Below, in pieces: positions 61,615 through 64,000 of a DNA stretch of 64,000 bases. Location: contig NZ_JANHOI010000001.1 in NCBI RefSeq assembly GCF_026930205.1, positions 124,001-188,000 of the forward strand, given 5' to 3'. This stretch comes from Bartonella sp. 220B. Lineage in GTDB: Bacteria > Pseudomonadota > Alphaproteobacteria > Rhizobiales > Rhizobiaceae. The notes under the pieces are model-generated. The model was not told the DNA's origin, ran no database searches, and worked only from the letters and a program-made list of their open reading frames with translations. How positions within the stretch are numbered: position 1 is the first letter of the stretch; every line of letters begins with the position of its first letter. A program made the translations under genes and the position numbers.

Positions 61615-62388
61615 ATGGCTGATTTTAAAAATCTACGTTCGGCATCTGTTTCCCATGCCGATGCATCAATTGATCAAGGATTGCGCAGCTATATGCTGGG
61701 CATTTATAACACAATGACCCTTGGATTGCTTATTACGGCTGTTGCTGCTTATGCAATTGCATCATTAGCAACAACGACGGATATGACCCAAGCAGCCGCT
61801 CAAATCAATAGCAGTGTTTACTTAACTTCATTCGGGGTAACGTTTTATACATCGCCACTCTCCTACATTGTTATGTTTGCACCACTCGTGGCAGTATTAT
61901 TTCTGAGTTTTAAAATCAATACATTGAGTACAAATGCAGCGCGTAGTCTCTTTTTTGGTTATGCTGCTCTGGTTGGTCTTTCACTTTCCTCGATCATTTT
62001 GCGTTATACGACAGAAAGTGTCGTACAAACTTTTGTCATTACCGCTGCAGCTTTTGGTGCTCTTTCACTTTATGGTTACACAACAAAACGTGACCTTACT
62101 GCGATAGGTTCATTCCTTTTTATCGGTTTGGTTGGTTTGATGCTCTCCATGATTGTGAATATCTTTCTTGGATCAAGCGCGTTGCAATTTGCTATCTCTG
62201 TAATTGGCGTATTTATCTTTGCCGGTTTAACAGCTTACGATACACAAAATATCAAACTAATGTATTATGAAGGAGATGGAGCTGACACTCAAGGTCGTAA
62301 AGTGATTATGGGTGCATTAAATCTCTACCTAGATTTCATTAATATGTTTGTCTTCTTACTGCAATTTCTTGGCTCAAATCGTGATTGA
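61615..62388 (+). CDS. ybhL: Bax inhibitor-1/YccA-family membrane protein (YbhL)
   Basis: A 257-residue inner-membrane protein with about seven spans. The first is YNTMTLGLLITAVAAYAI (in its family form MTLGLLITA) and the last is near NLYLDFINMFVFLLQFL. The family signature GLTAYDTQNIKLMYYEGDG lies near residue 207, including the aspartates proposed to act in the pH-sensing, calcium-leak activity of BsYetJ-type homologues. The cytoplasmic N-terminus is SVSHADASIDQG. It is monocistronic, preceded by the ybhL leader RNA and followed by a strong hairpin. Confidence 0.9.
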   Translation: MADFKNLRSASVSHADASIDQGLRSYMLGIYNTMTLGLLITAVAAYAIASLATTTDMTQAAAQINSSVYLTSFGVTFYTSPLSYIVMFAPLVAVLFLSFKINTLSTNAARSLFFGYAALVGLSLSSIILRYTTESVVQTFVITAAAFGALSLYGYTTKRDLTAIGSFLFIGLVGLMLSMIVNIFLGSSALQFAISVIGVFIFAGLTAYDTQNIKLMYYEGDGADTQGRKVIMGALNLYLDFINMFVFLLQFLGSNRD

Positions 62389-62410
62389 TTGTAAAAGCTA
62401 TAGCTTAATT

Positions 62411-62450
62411 AAAGAACCTTGTTTCCTTTGAGAAACAAGGTTCTTTTGCT
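62411..62450 (+). terminator. Rho-independent terminator after ybhL
   Basis: A perfect 15-bp stem, AAAGAACCTTGTTTC (62411-62425) and GAAACAAGGTTCTTT (62432-62446), has a six-base loop and is followed by TGCTTTT. It closes the leader-ybhL unit. Confidence 0.85.
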
Positions 62451-62498
62451 TTTAATCTAGCATTTACCCTCTACCTTTTAGGCATCCCTATTCACAAA

Positions 62499-63377
62499 AT
62501 GACAAAGAAGCCTTACAAGAAGAAATTTCCTTGGTTCACTGCTTTTATCCAGCAAAAGCTCCATAATTCTCTTTTAAAGACCCTCCATAATCATTCCCAT
62601 CATCAGTCAAACATCATCAACCAGAACAATCATTATGATCTTACTGTTGCTTCCTATAATGTTCATAAATGCGTAGGTGTCGATAAAATTTTCGATCCTA
62701 CGCGTATTGTACGTGTCATTTCTGAATTGCAAAGTGATATTCTCGCCCTTCAAGAAGTAGACAAACGTTTTGGTGAACGCGTTGGTTTAATTGATCTTCA
62801 ACTTTTAAAAACTGAAACGGGACTGATTCGAGTGCCTCTGAATCCCATGTCATCTCATGGTCATGGATGGCATGGGAATGCTCTTTTTATGCGAAAAGGA
62901 CATGTACGTGATATCTTACAAGTCACTCTTCCTGGTATTGAACCACGTGGTGCTGTAATTGTAGAGTTGGAAATGGACGCAGGTCTTCTTCGTGTTATTG
63001 CCGCTCATTTTGGCTTATTACGCCACTCTCGCAATCAGCAAACAAAAATGCTCCTTGCACTCTTACAAAAACGCCCCCTTATGCCTACACTCCTTATCGG
63101 AGATTTCAACGAATGGCGTGTGGGAAAAGGTTCATCTTTAAACCATTTCTCCTCTTATTTTGATAGCACAGTTGGAACAGTGCCAAGTTTTCCTTCTCGC
63201 TTTCCCTTTCTTGCCCTTGATAGAATTTTTGCTTTCCCCCAACAATTGGTAATAAATGTTGAAAATCATGATTCACCACTTGCACGTATTGCCTCAGATC
63301 ATTTGCCTATCAAAGCTTATCTTAACCTCGCCAATGCTATCACTATTCTGAAAAACAAAATAACTCAAAAAGGCTAA
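62499..63377 (+). CDS. Endonuclease/exonuclease/phosphatase (EEP) family protein
   Basis: A 292-residue EEP-fold phosphodiesterase. Catalytic motifs are VASYNVHKCVGVD near residue 50, DILALQEVDKRFGER with the metal-binding Glu near 86, LIGDFNEWRVG near 202 and ASDHLPIKAYL with the general base His near 268. A 45-residue basic N-terminal region precedes the core without a clear signal peptide. Substrates of this family range from DNA and RNA to phospholipids, so the target is unknown. It converges on polA with a four-base stop overlap. Confidence 0.82.
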   Translation: MTKKPYKKKFPWFTAFIQQKLHNSLLKTLHNHSHHQSNIINQNNHYDLTVASYNVHKCVGVDKIFDPTRIVRVISELQSDILALQEVDKRFGERVGLIDLQLLKTETGLIRVPLNPMSSHGHGWHGNALFMRKGHVRDILQVTLPGIEPRGAVIVELEMDAGLLRVIAAHFGLLRHSRNQQTKMLLALLQKRPLMPTLLIGDFNEWRVGKGSSLNHFSSYFDSTVGTVPSFPSRFPFLALDRIFAFPQQLVINVENHDSPLARIASDHLPIKAYLNLANAITILKNKITQKG

Positions 63378-64000
63378 TGTGCCTCATCCCAATTTTGAGC
63401 AACCATGACTTTCACTTCAAGTGGTACAGACAAAGAGAGGACTGGCATTGTAGCATTTTCCATAACCTTTTTAACAACAGCCATGGTTTTTTCACTTTCA
63501 TTTTCTGGTATCTCAAAAATGAGTTCATCATGCACTTGCAGCAGCATTTTTGCCGACAGTTTTTCCTTTTCTAAAGCATCTTCCATTTGAATCATGGCAC
63601 GGCGAATAATATCCGCTGCTGATCCTTGAATCGGTGCATTAATAGCAGCCCGCTCATTAAAAGCACGAACTTGTGGATTTGCTGCTTTTATTTCTGGATA
63701 ATGGATACGACGTCCAAAAATTGTCTCTACAAAACCATTTTGACGTGCAAATGTTTTCGTCGTTTCCATATAGTCTTTAATTCCTGGAAATCTTTCAAAA
63801 TAAAGCTGAATATAACGGCTTGCTTCTTGTCGCGAAAGACCCAATTGATTAGCTAATCCAAAAGCTGAAATACCATAAATAATACCAAAATTAATTGCTT
63901 TTGCACGGCGTCGTACATCTGAATGCATCCCTTCTATCGGAACCCCAAACATTTGTGATGCTGTAATAGCATGAATATCCTGACCTTGGGCAAAAGCCTC
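63374..64000 (-). CDS. polA: DNA polymerase I, C-terminal part (5' end beyond the window)
   Basis: The last 208 codons of a family A DNA polymerase; the frame is open to the window edge. Motif B (O-helix) is RRRAKAINFGIIYG, and motif C is LQVHDELIFEI with the catalytic His-Asp-Glu. Upstream, FAQGQDIHAITASQMFGV is also typical. Pol I fills gaps in excision repair and removes RNA primers. Whether 3'-5' exonuclease activity is kept cannot be seen from this part. Confidence 0.95.
   Translation of the reverse strand, partial: EAFAQGQDIHAITASQMFGVPIEGMHSDVRRRAKAINFGIIYGISAFGLANQLGLSRQEASRYIQLYFERFPGIKDYMETTKTFARQNGFVETIFGRRIHYPEIKAANPQVRAFNERAAINAPIQGSAADIIRRAMIQMEDALEKEKLSAKMLLQVHDELIFEIPENESEKTMAVVKKVMENATMPVLSLSVPLEVKVMVAQNWDEAH

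Overview
The window is a chromosomal segment of an alphaproteobacterium of the order Rhizobiales, most likely a Bartonella. The sequence is visibly AT-rich. Many local gene orders are those known from rhizobia and Brucella: grpE/hrcA with rdgB-hemW, accD-folC, ahcY-divL-tsaE, addB-addA-trxA, lptC-lptA-lptB-ptsN and tamA-tamB. It carries an IalB-family secreted protein typical of Bartonella. Several positions show the genome reduction expected of a host-restricted, vector-borne pathogen: decayed genes, empty slots and long spacers without genes. The species was not determined. There is no rRNA, tRNA, prophage, insertion sequence or CRISPR array that I can support.

Layout. 1-9 kb: end of a probable HPr gene, RNA cyclic phosphodiesterase, the heat-shock genes grpE and hrcA, rdgB-hemW, dapE, a YgjP-type metalloprotease, an alpha/beta hydrolase, and infC with an apparent AUU start. 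9-21 kb: an MsbA-like ABC exporter, the tamA-tamB outer-membrane assembly pair, comM and a solitary solute-binding protein. 21-29 kb: gyrB, then ubiE-ubiB and a coaBC gene with an antitoxin-like ribbon-helix-helix N-terminus. 29-38 kb: an EI24/CysZ membrane protein, accD-folC, an NDUFA9-like reductase, ahcY, a DivL-like cell-cycle kinase with tyrosine in place of the phospho-accepting histidine, and tsaE followed by a wrecked AmgK-type kinase gene. 38-46 kb: addB-addA and trxA. 46-53 kb: prfC, class I lysS, a 49-residue membrane protein, argG, a LysE exporter, rlmN and an IalB-like protein. 53-58 kb: ptsN, a decayed hpf, an empty rpoN slot and lptB-lptA-lptC on the minus strand. 58-64 kb: ihfB-lapA, two RNA methyltransferase-type genes, lspA, a structured ybhL leader RNA in front of a Bax-inhibitor-1 family gene, an EEP-family phosphodiesterase and the 3' part of polA.

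Functional themes are envelope biogenesis (TamAB, LptABC, LspA, MsbA-like), proteostasis (GrpE, HrcA), translation (IF3, RF3, LysRS, RlmN), DNA maintenance (GyrB, AddAB, Pol I, RdgB), quinone and heme supply (UbiE, UbiB, HemW) and cell-cycle control (DivL). The best leads are: (1) the structured ybhL leader RNA with a well-placed promoter; (2) two pseudogenes not visible as open frames, amgK after tsaE and hpf between ptsN and lptB; (3) the antitoxin-domain/CoaBC fusion; (4) the tyrosine H-box of DivL; (5) the AUU start of infC. I did not find a wholly new multi-gene system.
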